NCBI RefSeq assembly: GCF_900112495.1
Contig: NZ_FOMA01000004.1
Location: forward strand, 434,001-498,000
Origin: Bacillus sp. OV322
Lineage (GTDB): Bacteria; Bacillota; Bacilli; Bacillales; DSM-1321
Reading direction: 5' to 3'
Length of the DNA stretch: 64,000 bases
The position numbers and the translations under genes are program-made. The notes beneath the pieces are model-generated. The model worked only from the letters and a program-made list of their open reading frames with translations, was not told the origin of the DNA and ran no database searches. Position 1 is the stretch's first letter. Each line of letters begins with the position of its first letter. Shown in pieces: positions 37,164 to 47,732 of the stretch.

Positions 37164-38780
37164 TTAAAATTTAAGCCGGAGCTTCTGCTGGAGCCTTTCG
37201 ATTCTCCTGCCAAAAAGCTGAATGGCAAGGCCGCTCTTAACTGAAAGTATAAAGTACACAACAGCACCTAATCCTGCACAAATGACCGTAAAGAGAACAG
37301 ACTGCATTCTATCTTCAGGATTAAGAACAGGCGCCAGGAGCCATTCAGCTCCCCAGACAACTAAAGCCATTCCTGCCGTGAATGCTGCCATAAGCAATGT
37401 TCTTTGAATGACCATCTTATATTTGTAGCCTGTAAAATAAGTAATGATATACATATTAATCAGACAAGCTGCCAGATATCCGATTGTTGTCGCATAAATG
37501 GAGCCTTCAGTATGAAACATTTCTATCATGGGAATGTTTAGAGCTAATTTAATCAGGATTCCTGTCAGCAGACTGAGCACAGTAAACTTTTGCTGATTGA
37601 TTCCCTGCAAAACGGCTGCAGTAACTGAGAAAAGGGCGAATAGTATCGCAGCTGGAGCATAAGTCTCGAGCACACTGACCCCTAGCGCATCATACCCGTA
37701 AAAAGCCGTGTAAACTGGTTTGGCCAAGATGGACATCCCGATGACGGCAGGCAATGTCAAAAACATTAAAATCTGAAAGGCCTGATTCAGCTGGTTGCTG
37801 AAGGTGTCCATACTATTTTCAATAAATGCCTTTGTAACGGTCGGAACAATGCTCATCGCAAAGGCCGTTGCAAGAGTCATTGGAATAATGACCAGTTTCT
37901 GTGCTGAAAAGTTCAGGATTCCCAGTGCATTTCCTGACATTTTCGCCTGGCCGATATTGGCCATAGCCCTATTAAAGGTCAATGTATCCACCCATTGAAA
38001 CAGCGGCATTGCAATACCGACAAAAACAAATGGAATAGACGATATAAGTATTTCTTTATAAATCTGCGGCAAGGATATTTGCACAGCACCCTTATCCTTC
38101 ACCAGAAGATCCGCAATGTCGTCTTTTCTTTTTTTCCAGTACCAGAGAAGAACAGCCAGGCTTCCGACAGCTCCTGCAGTTGCTGCAAAGGTAGCAATGC
38201 TGATGGCGGTGACAAGACTTCCATCCATCACCTTCATCACAATAAATACTCCCCCGAGAAGGACAATGATCCTGACTGCCTGCTCCACTACTTGTGAAAC
38301 AGCTGTAGGGCCCATGGACTGATGGCCCTGAAAATAACCCCTGATCAGGCTCATGAATGGCACGAGGATCAAGGCAAAACTCACCGCTCGCATGACCGTC
38401 GTTATATCTTCTACCGTAAAGTTCTGGCTTTTACTGACAGTCACAAAGCTGGCGATTGATGGAGAAGATATGTACATAAGGACGAATGCAGCAAATCCAG
38501 TGACCATCATGATTTTTAGACCAGATTTGAATAGCCTTTGGCCAACTGCATATTCCTCAAGTGCATTATATTTGGAAACAAATTTTGAAACAGCCAGCGG
38601 CAGCCCTCCAGTTGCCAGGCTGATGAATAAAGTGTACGGAATGTATGCATATTGATAGAGTTCAGAACCTTTTGCGCCTACAAGCGCTTCAAAAGGAATT
38701 ACATAAAACAATCCAATTAATTTAGACAGCACCATTCCAAAAGTCAAAATAAAAGTTCCTCTTAAAAGCTTTGATGACAT
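37164..38780 (-). CDS. murJ: MurJ-type lipid II flippase (YtgP)
   Basis: 538 residues with about 14 predicted membrane helices, a MOP-superfamily exporter of the polysaccharide-biosynthesis type. In B. subtilis YtgP/MurJ flips lipid II across the membrane for peptidoglycan synthesis. The N-terminus (LLRGTFILTFGMVLSKLIGLFYVIPFEALVG) and the loops RGYFQGHQSMGPTAVSQVVEQ and GINQQKFTVLSLLTGILIKLALN are diagnostic. A basic end (FGRRIERLQQKLRLKF) lies in the cytoplasm. The ATG at 38780 is preceded by GGAAGGGATTAG. It sits beside ytzG and ytfP as in B. subtilis. Confidence 0.92.
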   Translation of the reverse strand: MSSKLLRGTFILTFGMVLSKLIGLFYVIPFEALVGAKGSELYQYAYIPYTLFISLATGGLPLAVSKFVSKYNALEEYAVGQRLFKSGLKIMMVTGFAAFVLMYISSPSIASFVTVSKSQNFTVEDITTVMRAVSFALILVPFMSLIRGYFQGHQSMGPTAVSQVVEQAVRIIVLLGGVFIVMKVMDGSLVTAISIATFAATAGAVGSLAVLLWYWKKRKDDIADLLVKDKGAVQISLPQIYKEILISSIPFVFVGIAMPLFQWVDTLTFNRAMANIGQAKMSGNALGILNFSAQKLVIIPMTLATAFAMSIVPTVTKAFIENSMDTFSNQLNQAFQILMFLTLPAVIGMSILAKPVYTAFYGYDALGVSVLETYAPAAILFALFSVTAAVLQGINQQKFTVLSLLTGILIKLALNIPMIEMFHTEGSIYATTIGYLAACLINMYIITYFTGYKYKMVIQRTLLMAAFTAGMALVVWGAEWLLAPVLNPEDRMQSVLFTVICAGLGAVVYFILSVKSGLAIQLFGRRIERLQQKLRLKF

Positions 38781-39075
38781 CTAATCCCTTCCTGCCTATG
38801 TTCAGTTAACGTTTTCACACGCTCTTTATACTACCACAAATGACTTTATGAAGCTTTTTGAAGACCACTATAAAGCGGCTATTAAAACTAAAAACAGTTT
38901 ACTCTTTCCTCTTCCCATTTACAATGAGGAAACCATTTCCTTTTCCTAGATGCAAGGCATCATCAAGAAGTTTAGCAAAAGAAATACACCGCAACAAGGA
39001 ATAACCATTTGCCATAACGTTCCATACACACCAAGAAACTTTTACTTCCATATAAAGAATGCATTATAATATAAA
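38781..39075. other. murJ upstream region
   Basis: About 295 bases before the repeat cluster with no gene, presumably holding the murJ promoter. Nothing else recognised. Confidence 0.45.
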
Positions 39076-39440
39076 AGCGCAAGCGCCTGGTCAGCCTCGA
39101 CCAGCATAAGGCGGGTGAGAATAGAAGGCGCTCTTTGCCTTCTCTTCTTGCGTGACTTATGACCTCGAGAGGCTAGGCGCTGAAGCTGGACTAATAAAAA
39201 AAGCGCAAGCGCTTGACCAGCTTGCGAAGCAAATAGGGATTTGGCCTTAGAAGGCGCTCTTTGCCTTCTGAGGACAAATCATCTTTTGCACAGCAAGCTA
39301 AGCGCTGGAGCTGGACTAATATAAAAGCGCAAGCGCTTTGTGCGGATCAAAGACTAAAAACGCCACGTCCTGCGGCAACGTCTTTGTGACCCTCATCCTG
39401 TAGGCCTCAGCAAGCTAAGCTTTGGATTCAGAAAGTGAAC
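39076..39440 (+). repeat. Family 2 repeat, three consecutive units
   Basis: Units begin AAAAGCGCAAGCGC (39076, about 39200, about 39326). The first two end GCGCTGGAGCTGGACTAAT or a close variant. The third unit instead carries the CACGTCCTGCGGCAACGTCTTTGTGACC block found in the 9884 array and ends in a degenerate AGCTTTGGATTCAG. Confidence 0.88.
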
Positions 39441-39453
39441 AACTATACGAAAA

Positions 39454-39696
39454 GGCTCTTTTCTTAAGGCTCTTTTCTTAAAGATTGTTGTTTTTTTAAT
39501 TTGTTATGTGAGGCGTTCCCATTCTCAAGTCAGGTTGATTGGAGCGTAAGGTGCGAGACTCCTCCGGGATGAGCAGAACAGGTGAGACCCCGCAGGCGCA
39601 GCCGAGGAGGCTCACCGGCTGCCCCGCAGAAAGCGAGCATCCTGGAGAGGAAATCAACCACCTTGTTTCATAGCAACAAAGTTTACGAAAACAGCC
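39454..39696 (-). repeat. Family 1 repeat, copy f, with duplicated terminus
   Basis: GGCTCTTTTCTTAA occurs twice in tandem (39454 and 39468) before the full element, which ends ACGAAAACAGCC. It has the GGATGAGCAGAACAGGTGAG sub-type core, like copies e and k. Confidence 0.92.
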
Positions 39697-39812
39697 TTTC
39701 TTAAAGATCGTTGTTTTTAAATAAGTTCTGTGAGGCGTCCCATTGTTAAGTCAGGTTGATTGGGCGGAAATCAACCACCTTGTTCAGCAGCAACAAAGTT
39801 TACGAAATAGAC
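39697..39812 (-). repeat. Family 1 repeat, copy g, internally deleted
   Basis: Starts at once after copy f with TTTCTTAAAGATCGTTG. It jumps from CAGGTTGATTGG directly to GCGGAAATCAACC, losing about 110 central bases, and ends AAAGTTTACGAAAT 17 bases before the ytfP start. Confidence 0.9.
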
Positions 39813-39829
39813 AAGAAGCGGTGATAGAG

Positions 39830-41113
39830 ATGAAATATGATGTAATAGTTATTGGCGGCGGGCCGTCAGGATTAATGGCTGCCATAGCTGCCGGTGAAAA
39901 AGGATTAAACGTCCTTTTGGCTGATAAAGGAGAAAAATTAGGCAGAAAGCTTGCCATTTCCGGCGGCGGGCGCTGCAATGTTACAAATCGCCTTTCCATT
40001 GATGAAATTATAAAGCACATACCAGGAAATGGACGCTTTTTATATAGTGCGTTTTCTGTATTTAATAATGAAGATATTATTGTTTTTTTTGAAAAGCTGG
40101 GAATTCAGCTGAAGGAAGAAGATCATGGCCGGATGTTTCCTGTAAACAATAAGGCACAAAGCGTTGTAGATGCCCTGATTACAAAGCTGAAAGATTTGAA
40201 TGTCACTATTTTCACTAATTCCCCTGTTGCAGATGTGGAGTATGAAAACGGCAGGACTGCGGGAGTTAGATTCAAGGATGGCCAGTATTTTTCTGCAGAT
40301 GCAATTGTGATAGCGGTCGGCGGCAAATCTGTGCCTCATACCGGTTCGACAGGCGACGGATATGCCTGGGCGAAAAAGGCAGGCCACACCATAACAGATT
40401 TATTCCCAACAGAGGTCCCCATTACAAGCGATGAGGAATTCATCAGGAATAAAACTCTCCAGGGGCTCTCTTTACGGGACGCAGACTTAAGTGTCCTGAA
40501 CCCTAAGGGAAAAAGCCTTATTACACATAAAATGGACATGATATTCACCCATTTTGGCATCTCGGGTCCCGCCGTCCTGCGCTGCAGCCAATTTGTTGTA
40601 AAAGCCATGAAAAAGTGGAAACTCCCCCGTGTGACCATGATGCTTGATGCTTTGCCTGACAAAAACAAAGAGGAATTATTCCAGGACATCATGAAAGAAG
40701 TGAAGGCCGAGCCCAAAAAAGCCATTAAAAATGCACTCAAGGGTTTGCTGCCTGAGCGTTACCTGCATTTCCTCCTTGAAAAAAGCGAAATCGGACTTCA
40801 AGAGCAAGGAGGAACGATTTCACACGAAAAACTAAGGGCTTTTGCTTCTCTTTGCAAGGATTTCCGTTTTACCGTCAACGGGACACAGCCGCTTGAAAAG
40901 GCGTTTGTAACAGGCGGCGGTGTTTCAGTCAAAGAAATCCATCCAAAGGAAATGGCTTCAAAATTCATGGACGGGCTATACTTTTGCGGTGAAATTCTTG
41001 ATATCCACGGATACACCGGGGGCTATAATATTACCTCCGCACTTGTGACTGGACGGCTTGCTGGCCAAAATGCAGCATTATACAGCAAGTCTCAGAAAAT
41101 GAACTCATACTGA
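39830..41113 (+). CDS. ytfP: YtfP, HI0933-family FAD-dependent oxidoreductase
   Basis: 427 residues. The N-terminal Rossmann motif [19 protein letters not shown] binds FAD, with [16 protein letters not shown] typical of the BaiN/HI0933 flavoprotein family. The middle [20 protein letters not shown] and C-terminal ITGG-like [17 protein letters not shown] and [15 protein letters not shown] complete the family pattern. Substrate unknown. I chose the ATG at 39830 with GGTGAT upstream; the longer frame runs back into a repeat. Because repeats extend almost to the ribosome-binding site, its promoter probably lies in or beyond the repeat. Confidence 0.9.
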   Translation: MKYDVIVIGGGPSGLMAAIAAGEKGLNVLLADKGEKLGRKLAISGGGRCNVTNRLSIDEIIKHIPGNGRFLYSAFSVFNNEDIIVFFEKLGIQLKEEDHGRMFPVNNKAQSVVDALITKLKDLNVTIFTNSPVADVEYENGRTAGVRFKDGQYFSADAIVIAVGGKSVPHTGSTGDGYAWAKKAGHTITDLFPTEVPITSDEEFIRNKTLQGLSLRDADLSVLNPKGKSLITHKMDMIFTHFGISGPAVLRCSQFVVKAMKKWKLPRVTMMLDALPDKNKEELFQDIMKEVKAEPKKAIKNALKGLLPERYLHFLLEKSEIGLQEQGGTISHEKLRAFASLCKDFRFTVNGTQPLEKAFVTGGGVSVKEIHPKEMASKFMDGLYFCGEILDIHGYTGGYNITSALVTGRLAGQNAALYSKSQKMNSY

Positions 41114-41127
41114 TTGCTGCACCGTAT

Positions 41128-41164
41128 AGAAAAAGAGGCATCCATTAAGGATAGCCTCTTTTCT
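41128..41164. terminator. Terminator between ytfP and cse60
   Basis: AAAAGAGGC/GCCTCTTTT stem, loop about 14, between convergent genes. Confidence 0.8.
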
Positions 41165-41172
41165 ATCTGTTT

Positions 41173-41355
41173 TTACTTCTTGTAAATGACCATGGCACTG
41201 AAGCAGTAGATTTGTTCTTCTTCTTCTTCGCCAGTCGCAGCGACATTGTATTTGATATCCACAATTTGATTATCACGGATATTCTTTAGAAACACATTCA
41301 TTTCTGATTCCAGATCTTTTTCATGCTCATAATCAAATAGCTTTACTTGGATCAA
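41173..41355 (-). CDS. cse60: Cse60, small sporulation protein
   Basis: 60 residues, exactly the length of B. subtilis Cse60 (YteV), a sigma-E-controlled sporulation gene product of unknown function. It has an acidic middle (YEHEKDLESEMN and GEEEEEQ) and the closing IYCFSAMVIYKK. The start is TTG with GGGGAGAGG just upstream. It follows ytwF on the same strand after about 70 bases. I did not find a convincing sigma-E promoter in that gap. Confidence 0.85.
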   Translation of the reverse strand: MIQVKLFDYEHEKDLESEMNVFLKNIRDNQIVDIKYNVAATGEEEEEQIYCFSAMVIYKK

Positions 41356-41423
41356 TGCCTCTCCCCTGCCTTTTTTAAAACAGGGTTCCCATCATTTAGT
41401 AAAAATATACCTGAAAAAGGTAA

Positions 41424-41735
41424 TTATTTAACAATAACTTCTCCGTCCCAATTCATCATTCCGCCAGTCATGTTCCGCACTTTAAATCCTTGGTCATGCA
41501 TATAGTGGCATACATTTATGCTGCGCCGTCCAGAGCGGCAAATAAAAATATATTCTTTACTTTTATCAAAATAATCCAGATTATCAGGAATAGTATTCAT
41601 TCTGATATGCTTGGCACCTTCAATCATGCCGAATTGAACTTCATCATCTTCACGGACATCCACAAGTTCAAGATTTTCTCCTGCTTCTATCTTCTTTTGC
41701 AGTTCTTCTGTGGTAATTTCTTTGATTTCTTCCAT
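41424..41735 (-). CDS. ytwF: YtwF, rhodanese-domain protein
   Basis: 103 residues forming a single rhodanese domain: LVDVREDDEVQFGMIEGAKHIRM, then the active-site Cys loop FICRSGRRSINVCHYM. Such proteins carry persulfide sulfur on the Cys. The sulfur acceptor is unknown. I chose the ATG at 41735 with AGAGGTGCACAA ahead. It lies between leuS and cse60. Confidence 0.92.
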   Translation of the reverse strand: MEEIKEITTEELQKKIEAGENLELVDVREDDEVQFGMIEGAKHIRMNTIPDNLDYFDKSKEYIFICRSGRRSINVCHYMHDQGFKVRNMTGGMMNWDGEVIVK

Positions 41736-41966
41736 TTGTGCACCTCTTTTACTCATTTTATTGTCATCCGGCTTTTTCAGTACTGCACCATTTCAAGTCG
41801 GGGATAACTGCACCACAAGGCCCGGCAGACTCTGCTTTCCATCAGTGGCCGATGATTCTCCGCACGGATGTGATTTTCTTCATTATAACAGTTTTTTAGA
41901 ATCTTTCTAAGTGCTGCGTTTTGTAGTCCAAGGCTATTGTAGCTACAAGCCGTTTTTCGCAACAAG

Positions 41967-41994
41967 CAAACACCCCCAATTTATGGAGGTGTCT
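41967..41994 (-). terminator. leuS terminator
   Basis: GACACCTCC/GGGGGTGTT stem around ATAAATT, followed by TGCTTG on the minus strand. The T-tract is poor, so it is moderate. Confidence 0.6.
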
Positions 41995-42006
41995 GATGTT
42001 ACACTA

Positions 42007-44418
42007 TTAGTTCGCTACTATGTTTACAAGCTTGCCAGGAACGGCAATTACTTTGCGGACCGTTTTCCCATCGATTTGTTCTTTGATTGCATCGTCGCCC
42101 ATTGCGATTTCTTCCAATTTTTCTTTTGTTGTATCAGCAGGTACCATTAATTTCGTTTTAACTTTTCCATTGACCTGAAGAACAATCTCAATTTCATCGT
42201 CAGCAAGCTTTGCTTCATCATAAGCAGGCCATGCTTCATATGAGATAGTGCCTGTATGTCCTAGCATTTCCCAAAGTTCTTCAGCAATATGTGGAGCGAC
42301 AGGTGACAGCATCTTCACAAATCCTTCAACATATGCTTTTGGCAGAACATCTGCTTTATAAGCGTCATTAATGAATACCATTAATTGTGAAATAGCTGTA
42401 TTGAATTTCAATTCCTCATAATTCTCGGTTACTTTTTTAACAGTCTGATGATACACTTTTTCAAGCTTTCCATCATCTTTTCCTGAAATTTTTGTTGATA
42501 AAGTTCCGTTTTCCTCTACCAATAACCTCCATACACGGTCAAGGAAGCGGCGTGAGCCGTCTAACCCATTTGTCGACCATGCAATCGATGCATCAAGAGG
42601 ACCCATGAACATTTCGTACATCCGAAGCGTATCTGCTCCATGGCTGTTTACGATGTCATCCGGATTCACGACATTCCCTTTTGACTTACTCATTTTTTCG
42701 TTGTTGGAGCCTAAAATCATTCCCTGGTTGAATAGCTTCTGGAATGGTTCTTTTGTAGGCACAACACCGATGTCGTATAAGAATTTATGCCAAAAACGTG
42801 CATACAGCAAATGAAGAACGGCATGCTCGGCACCGCCGATATACATATCCACTGGAAGCCATTCTTTTAATTTTTCAGGATCAGCGATCGCTTCCGTATT
42901 ATGAGGATCGATATAACGAAGGAAGTACCAGCTGCTTCCTGCCCATTGAGGCATTGTGTTCGTTTCACGGCGTCCTTTTCTTCCGTTTTCATCTGTGACG
43001 TTTACCCATTCCGTAATATTAGCAAGCGGAGATTCCCCCGTGCCGGATGGTTTGATTTCCGCTGTTTCCGGAAGGATGACAGGAAGATCTTTTTCAGCAA
43101 CCGCCTCAACGGCTCCATCTTCCCAATGAATGATCGGGATAGGCTCTCCCCAATAACGCTGGCGGCTGAAAAGCCAATCGCGCAGGCGGTAGGTTACCTT
43201 CTTTTCACCGATTCCTTTTTCCTGAAGCCAGCCTATCATTTTTTGGATGGCACTTTCTTTATCCATGCCATCCAAAAATCCGGAATTAACATGCTTGCCG
43301 TCTCCGGTATAAGCTTCCTCTTCAACATTTCCTCCAAACACAACCTCTTTGATCGGTAAATCAAACTTCTTCGCGAATTCGTAATCACGCTCATCATGGG
43401 CAGGCACAGCCATGATGGCTCCGGTTCCATAGCTCATCAAAACATAATCCGCAATCCAGATTGGCATTCTTTCTCCATTAACCGGGTTGATGGCATAAGC
43501 GCCTGTAAATGCGCCGGTCTTTTCTTTAGATAGCTCAGTCCGTTCAAGATCGCTTTTATTTTTCACTTCCTGGATGTAAGCCTCAACTGCTGCCTTTTGG
43601 CCATCTGCCGTTATTTTTTCAACAAAAGGATGCTCTGGTGAAAGCACAGCATATGTCGCTCCAAACAATGTATCTGGACGAGTCGTAAAGACTGTAAATG
43701 TTTCTTCATGACCTTCAATCGCAAATGTCACTTCTGCTCCCTCTGAACGGCCGATCCAGTTTCTTTGCATATCCTTTATATTTTCAGGCCAAGCCACTTC
43801 ATCAAGATCATCAATTAAGCGGTCGGCATATGCTGTAATGCGAAGCACCCATTGTTTCATTGGGCGGCGTTCTACCGGATGCCCGCCGCGTTCGCTTTTT
43901 CCGTCGATAACTTCTTCATTCGCCAGTACGGTCCCAAGAGCCGGACACCAGTTAACAGCTACTTCGTCAATATAGGCAAGTCCCTTTTCATAAAGCTTTG
44001 TAAAAATCCATTGTGTCCATTTATAGTAATCAGGTGAAGTTGTGTTAATTTCCCTGTCCCAATCATACGAAAATCCAAGTGATTGGATCTGGCGGCGGAA
44101 TGTATTGACATTATGCTCCGTAAACCCTGCTGGATGGTTTCCTGTATCAAGTGCATATTGCTCTGCAGGAAGGCCGAATGCATCCCAGCCCATAGGGTGG
44201 AGCACTTTATATCCCTGCATTCTTTTTAGGCGGGCAAGAATATCGCTTGCCGTATAGCTGACAGGATGCCCTACATGGAGGCCTGCTCCGGACGGGTAGG
44301 GAAACATATCAAGAGAATAGAATTTCCGTTTTCCCTTTTCTTCATTTGTTAAAAAGGTCTTATGTTCCTGCCAATAATTTTGCCATTTTTTTTCGATTTT
44401 GCGATGGTTAAAACTCAT
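42007..44418 (-). CDS. leuS: Leucyl-tRNA synthetase
   Basis: 803 residues, the normal bacterial size. Class I signatures: [20 protein letters not shown] (HIGH-type) and [16 protein letters not shown] (KMSKS). The CP1 editing domain shows [20 protein letters not shown] and the [20 protein letters not shown] loop, so proofreading should be active. The anticodon-binding and C-terminal domain ([21 protein letters not shown]) is intact. ATG follows AGGAGGAAAAATCT. Expression is set by the upstream T-box. Confidence 0.98.
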   Translation of the reverse strand: MSFNHRKIEKKWQNYWQEHKTFLTNEEKGKRKFYSLDMFPYPSGAGLHVGHPVSYTASDILARLKRMQGYKVLHPMGWDAFGLPAEQYALDTGNHPAGFTEHNVNTFRRQIQSLGFSYDWDREINTTSPDYYKWTQWIFTKLYEKGLAYIDEVAVNWCPALGTVLANEEVIDGKSERGGHPVERRPMKQWVLRITAYADRLIDDLDEVAWPENIKDMQRNWIGRSEGAEVTFAIEGHEETFTVFTTRPDTLFGATYAVLSPEHPFVEKITADGQKAAVEAYIQEVKNKSDLERTELSKEKTGAFTGAYAINPVNGERMPIWIADYVLMSYGTGAIMAVPAHDERDYEFAKKFDLPIKEVVFGGNVEEEAYTGDGKHVNSGFLDGMDKESAIQKMIGWLQEKGIGEKKVTYRLRDWLFSRQRYWGEPIPIIHWEDGAVEAVAEKDLPVILPETAEIKPSGTGESPLANITEWVNVTDENGRKGRRETNTMPQWAGSSWYFLRYIDPHNTEAIADPEKLKEWLPVDMYIGGAEHAVLHLLYARFWHKFLYDIGVVPTKEPFQKLFNQGMILGSNNEKMSKSKGNVVNPDDIVNSHGADTLRMYEMFMGPLDASIAWSTNGLDGSRRFLDRVWRLLVEENGTLSTKISGKDDGKLEKVYHQTVKKVTENYEELKFNTAISQLMVFINDAYKADVLPKAYVEGFVKMLSPVAPHIAEELWEMLGHTGTISYEAWPAYDEAKLADDEIEIVLQVNGKVKTKLMVPADTTKEKLEEIAMGDDAIKEQIDGKTVRKVIAVPGKLVNIVAN

Positions 44419-44460
44419 AGATTTTTCCTCCTATAATAAGCATACAGTTCATAAAACATA

Positions 44461-44712
44461 AAAAATCCCCTCATCCCTCAAAAAGGGACGAGAGGATTAT
44501 GTATGATCTTCCCGCGGTACCACCCACATTGGCGAAATAAAACTCGCCCAGCTTAAATTCCTTAACGCGGATAAACGCCAGACACTAAATAAATGCTTCA
44601 TGCCTGGAACTCCAAGGCGAGTTCACGATCTCTCCTGATTGGCTTGCACCATCCGCCAACTCTCTATAACAGGTTCTAACCGCTACTGCTCCTTATCATT
44701 GTTCTTCACTTT
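44461..44712 (-). promoter_or_regulatory. T-box leader of leuS (tRNA-Leu sensing)
   Basis: The minus strand carries the T-box sequence GGGTGGTACCGCGG (about 44511-44525), a stem I region, and a terminator stem AATCCTCTCGTCCC/GGGATGAGGGGATT followed by T6 (44461-44499). The likely specifier is CTC (Leu) in GTGAACTCGCC (44619-44621). Uncharged tRNA-Leu would stabilise the antiterminator and allow leuS transcription. Confidence 0.95.
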
Positions 44713-44720
44713 TATTTAAT

Positions 44721-44749
44721 TATATAGGTATTCTAGTAAATTTCTGCAA
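44721..44749 (-). promoter_or_regulatory. leuS promoter
   Basis: TTGCAG, 17 bases, TATATA on the minus strand (44749 to 44721), just before the T-box leader. Confidence 0.65.
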
Positions 44750-44844
44750 GAAAAGCAAGAGCAGGTATTTAAGATTATAAACAGTTTTTCTTTATATATT
44801 CAGAAATTAAGGAAATGTGTGCCCTTTTTCTTCAAAAATGACGG

Positions 44845-46038
44845 TCAAAGATTTGAAACCACCTGATTATTTTCTTCCGCCTTCTTTAAGACACGTTCAT
44901 ACATAAATATAGTGAAGATGGCAATGACGAATGAAATTGTAAAAATGCTGAACATCATATTCATGCCATGTGTATCGACCAGAAAACCTCCAAGAAGCGG
45001 GCCAACCATTCTTCCCGCAGTTGCCGTTGAATTGACGATACCCTGATAAAATCCTTCCCTTCCCTTTACGGCCAAATCATTAGCCACAGCAGGAACTGCA
45101 GGCCAGACAAACATTTCACCAATCGTCAAAATCACCATGGCAGTTAAAAAACCGGAAAAATCATGCGCATTCGCCGCGACTGCAAACGAAATGATAAAAA
45201 TGAGCATTCCAGCAACAAGCTGTATTTTAAGCGTTTTGGCAAACCATTTAATCAGGACTTTGATGACCGGCTGCGCAAGAACGATAATCGAACCGTTTAT
45301 TGCCCAGAATAGACTGTATTGCTTCAGTGATAAGCCAATTTGCTGTGTGTAGTCAGCAATGGTGGATTGCCACTGCACATATCCGATCCAGCATAAGAAG
45401 TACCCGACGCACAGAACGGATAAAGCAAGAATTTTTTTGCTGTGCTTTACAGGTATGCTTTCATTCAATACAGAAGTCTGAACGGCAGCATCACCTTCAA
45501 TCCCCCTGAACCCGAACACAGCCAGCAGGAGAAAAGCCAGATACATAATAGCATTCGCAGCAAAAATGTACTGAAATGAGTAGGATGCAATAATTCCGCC
45601 CAAAGCTGATCCAAGTGCTACACCAAGATTTTGGGCAACATATATGGCATTGAAGGATTTCCTTCCGCCCTCTTTCCAGACAGAGCCAGCCATCGCGAAG
45701 ATTGCCGGAAAAATAATTCCTGTACCAAAGCCTGACAGCGTCAGAAAGATTGTATATGATACTATTTCGTGATTGGCTACCATGCCGATTGATGATGCAA
45801 AGGTAATGAACACTCCCGCCAGCACACTTTTATAGCCGCCTGCCTTATCAAAAAGATAACCGCCGCAAAGGTTGCCGAAAACGCTGGCAAGGGAATTCGC
45901 CATTAATACAAGCCCTGCAGCAGATAATGATTCCCCTAGATATTTATGAAGATATATTGTATTTAAAGGCCACAGGAATGATGAAGCAGTTACATTCAAG
46001 GCCATTCCGATAATTAAAAGCCATAATGATCGAGGCAT
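44845..46038 (-). CDS. MFS transporter (YttB-like)
   Basis: About 397 residues with 12 predicted membrane helices of the major facilitator family. Loop 2-3 has CGGYLFDKAGGYKSVL and loop 8-9 region QPVIKVLIKWFAK. Likely a drug or metabolite exporter; it resembles B. subtilis YttB in length and in position near leuS, but the substrate is unknown. Two ATGs follow AAGGAGG; I chose the second (46038, 6-base spacer), and 46041 is the alternative. Confidence 0.85.
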   Translation of the reverse strand: MPRSLWLLIIGMALNVTASSFLWPLNTIYLHKYLGESLSAAGLVLMANSLASVFGNLCGGYLFDKAGGYKSVLAGVFITFASSIGMVANHEIVSYTIFLTLSGFGTGIIFPAIFAMAGSVWKEGGRKSFNAIYVAQNLGVALGSALGGIIASYSFQYIFAANAIMYLAFLLLAVFGFRGIEGDAAVQTSVLNESIPVKHSKKILALSVLCVGYFLCWIGYVQWQSTIADYTQQIGLSLKQYSLFWAINGSIIVLAQPVIKVLIKWFAKTLKIQLVAGMLIFIISFAVAANAHDFSGFLTAMVILTIGEMFVWPAVPAVANDLAVKGREGFYQGIVNSTATAGRMVGPLLGGFLVDTHGMNMMFSIFTISFVIAIFTIFMYERVLKKAEENNQVVSNL

Positions 46039-46181
46039 CATTAACCTCCTTCTATGTGTAAGTTTCTTTTTGAACCCACATTATTCTATTGCTTTTTTAG
46101 AACGGCTGCAATACTTTTTTTATGTCTTTTCCATGAATTTAGAGTTTCTGCCTTTTTTTGAAAATATAGAATATAACCCGC

Positions 46182-46222
46182 AAAAAAAGGCACTGGAAAT
46201 AAAAATTCCTCAGTGCCTTTTT
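46182..46222. terminator. ytzC terminator
   Basis: AAAAGGCACTG/CAGTGCCTTTT stem with A-tract and T-tract at its ends. Confidence 0.85.
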
Positions 46223-46230
46223 GCCTTTTC

Positions 46231-46494
46231 TTAATGGCTAAGCAGAATCATGTTATTTTGCATCTGCTGAAGCTGAAGCCTCATACGGTGCAGCTGCTCT
46301 CTCTGCTGATGATTGCAGCTTTCCCACATCCGGTCCACATCATTTAATGCTTCCTGCAGCAGTCCTTGTGAATCTGTATATGCTAAATCTCCGTAATGCT
46401 CCTGTTTAGCGCCTTCCCTGTACTGTTCAAGGCCGCTTCTGAGAGCAGCTTCACATTGCTGCAGGCAATCTTCAATTGATTGTCTTGTCGCCAT
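46231..46494 (-). CDS. ytzC: YtzC family protein
   Basis: 87 residues, helical and polar, with Gln-rich stretches (EDCLQQCEAAL and RMRLQLQQMQNNM). It matches the small YtzC family of Bacillus; function unknown. The ATG at 46494 has GGGGAGAGG about 6 bases upstream; a longer frame beginning at 46536 is rejected. It is divergent from ytqA. Confidence 0.85.
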   Translation of the reverse strand: MATRQSIEDCLQQCEAALRSGLEQYREGAKQEHYGDLAYTDSQGLLQEALNDVDRMWESCNHQQREQLHRMRLQLQQMQNNMILLSH

Positions 46495-46654
46495 CCATAT
46501 CCTCTCCCCAGGTAGCTTGTATGATGAAATCATCATCCCTCCTAGTTTCTGCTAACACCGCCCGTAATATCTCATACAAGAAAAACCAATTTCAAACTTC
46601 ATCCCCAAGACCGCACAAGCCAGTGGAAAAAAAACCGAAAATTTGAGATGATAC

Positions 46655-46715
46655 ATATAAAGCGCAAGCGCCTGTTCAGCCTCGACCAGCATAAGGCGCA
46701 TCAGAAAGCGCAGTA
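46655..46715 (+). repeat. Family 2 repeat fragment
   Basis: AAAGCGCAAGCGCCTGTTCAG, then CCTCGACCAGCATAAGGCGC: the opening of the 39076 unit, cut after about 55 bases. It sits in the ytqA upstream region. Confidence 0.8.
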
Positions 46716-46766
46716 AAAAGAAACAATATAACCAAGGTAAAGCCAAGGTTTTGGGAGGTTTTTGAT

Positions 46767-47732
46767 ATGTCCGGGAGTAACCCGTTTATATATGCTTCAG
46801 ATGATAAGAGGTATCATACGTGGAATTACCACCTCAGACAGGAGTTCGGCCACAAGGTATTCAAGGTGGCCCTGGATGGCGGGTTTGACTGTCCAAACCG
46901 TGATGGAACAGTGGCACATGGCGGCTGCACCTTCTGCAGTGCGGCTGGATCTGGTGATTTTGCCGGAAACAGGGCAGAAGATCTTGAAGTCCAATTCAAA
47001 AAGGTAAGCGAGAAGATGCACGACAAGTGGAAGGATGGCAAGTATATGGCCTACTTCCAGGCATTTACGAACACCCATGCTCCTCTTGAAGAATTAAAGG
47101 AAAAATATGAGCTTGTTCTTAAACAGGAAGGTGTTGTTGGGCTATCCATTGCCACAAGGCCGGATTGCCTTCCTGAGGATGTTGTTGAGTATCTCGCCGA
47201 ACTGAATCAGCGCACCTACCTGTGGGTGGAGCTCGGGCTTCAGACCGTGCATGAAAAAACAGCAGAGCTGATTAACCGCGCCCATGATTTTGAGTGCTAT
47301 AAAACAGGGGTAAGCAAGCTAAGAAAGCATGGAATCCGGGTTTGTACCCACATCATCAACGGCCTCCCGCAAGAGTCGGCAGAAATGATGATGGAAACCG
47401 CACGCGAAGCAGCAAAACTAGATGTTCAGGGTATTAAAATTCATCTTCTGCACCTTCTTAAGGGTACTCCAATGGTAAAGCAATATGAAAAAGGACTGCT
47501 CGAATTTTTATCTTTTGATGACTATATAAGCCTTGTTGCAGATCAGCTTGAAATCATCCCGCCGGAAATGATCATTCACAGAATTACTGGCGACGGTCCC
47601 ATCGAACTGATGGTTGGCCCAATGTGGAGCCTTAACAAGTGGAAGGTGTTAAACGCAATAGACGCAGAGCTTAAAAGACGTGACAGCTGGCAGGGTAAAT
47701 TTTACGAACAAGTTCTTGAGGTACAGCCATGA
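46767..47732 (+). CDS. ytqA: YtqA (MnmL), radical SAM protein of the TIGR01212 family
   Basis: 321 residues. The cluster motif is unusual in spacing: the region DCPNRDGTVAHGGCTFC (about residues 36-52) supplies the Cys ligands. The later GLSIATRPDCLPEDVVEYL and WVELGLQTVHEKT are typical radical SAM strands. It has been linked to the alternate route to the tRNA wobble base mnm5s2U in Gram-positives, as a partner of YtqB. ATG with GGGAGG upstream. Its stop overlaps the ytqB start (ATGA), so the two are translated together. Confidence 0.9.
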   Translation: MSGSNPFIYASDDKRYHTWNYHLRQEFGHKVFKVALDGGFDCPNRDGTVAHGGCTFCSAAGSGDFAGNRAEDLEVQFKKVSEKMHDKWKDGKYMAYFQAFTNTHAPLEELKEKYELVLKQEGVVGLSIATRPDCLPEDVVEYLAELNQRTYLWVELGLQTVHEKTAELINRAHDFECYKTGVSKLRKHGIRVCTHIINGLPQESAEMMMETAREAAKLDVQGIKIHLLHLLKGTPMVKQYEKGLLEFLSFDDYISLVADQLEIIPPEMIIHRITGDGPIELMVGPMWSLNKWKVLNAIDAELKRRDSWQGKFYEQVLEVQP

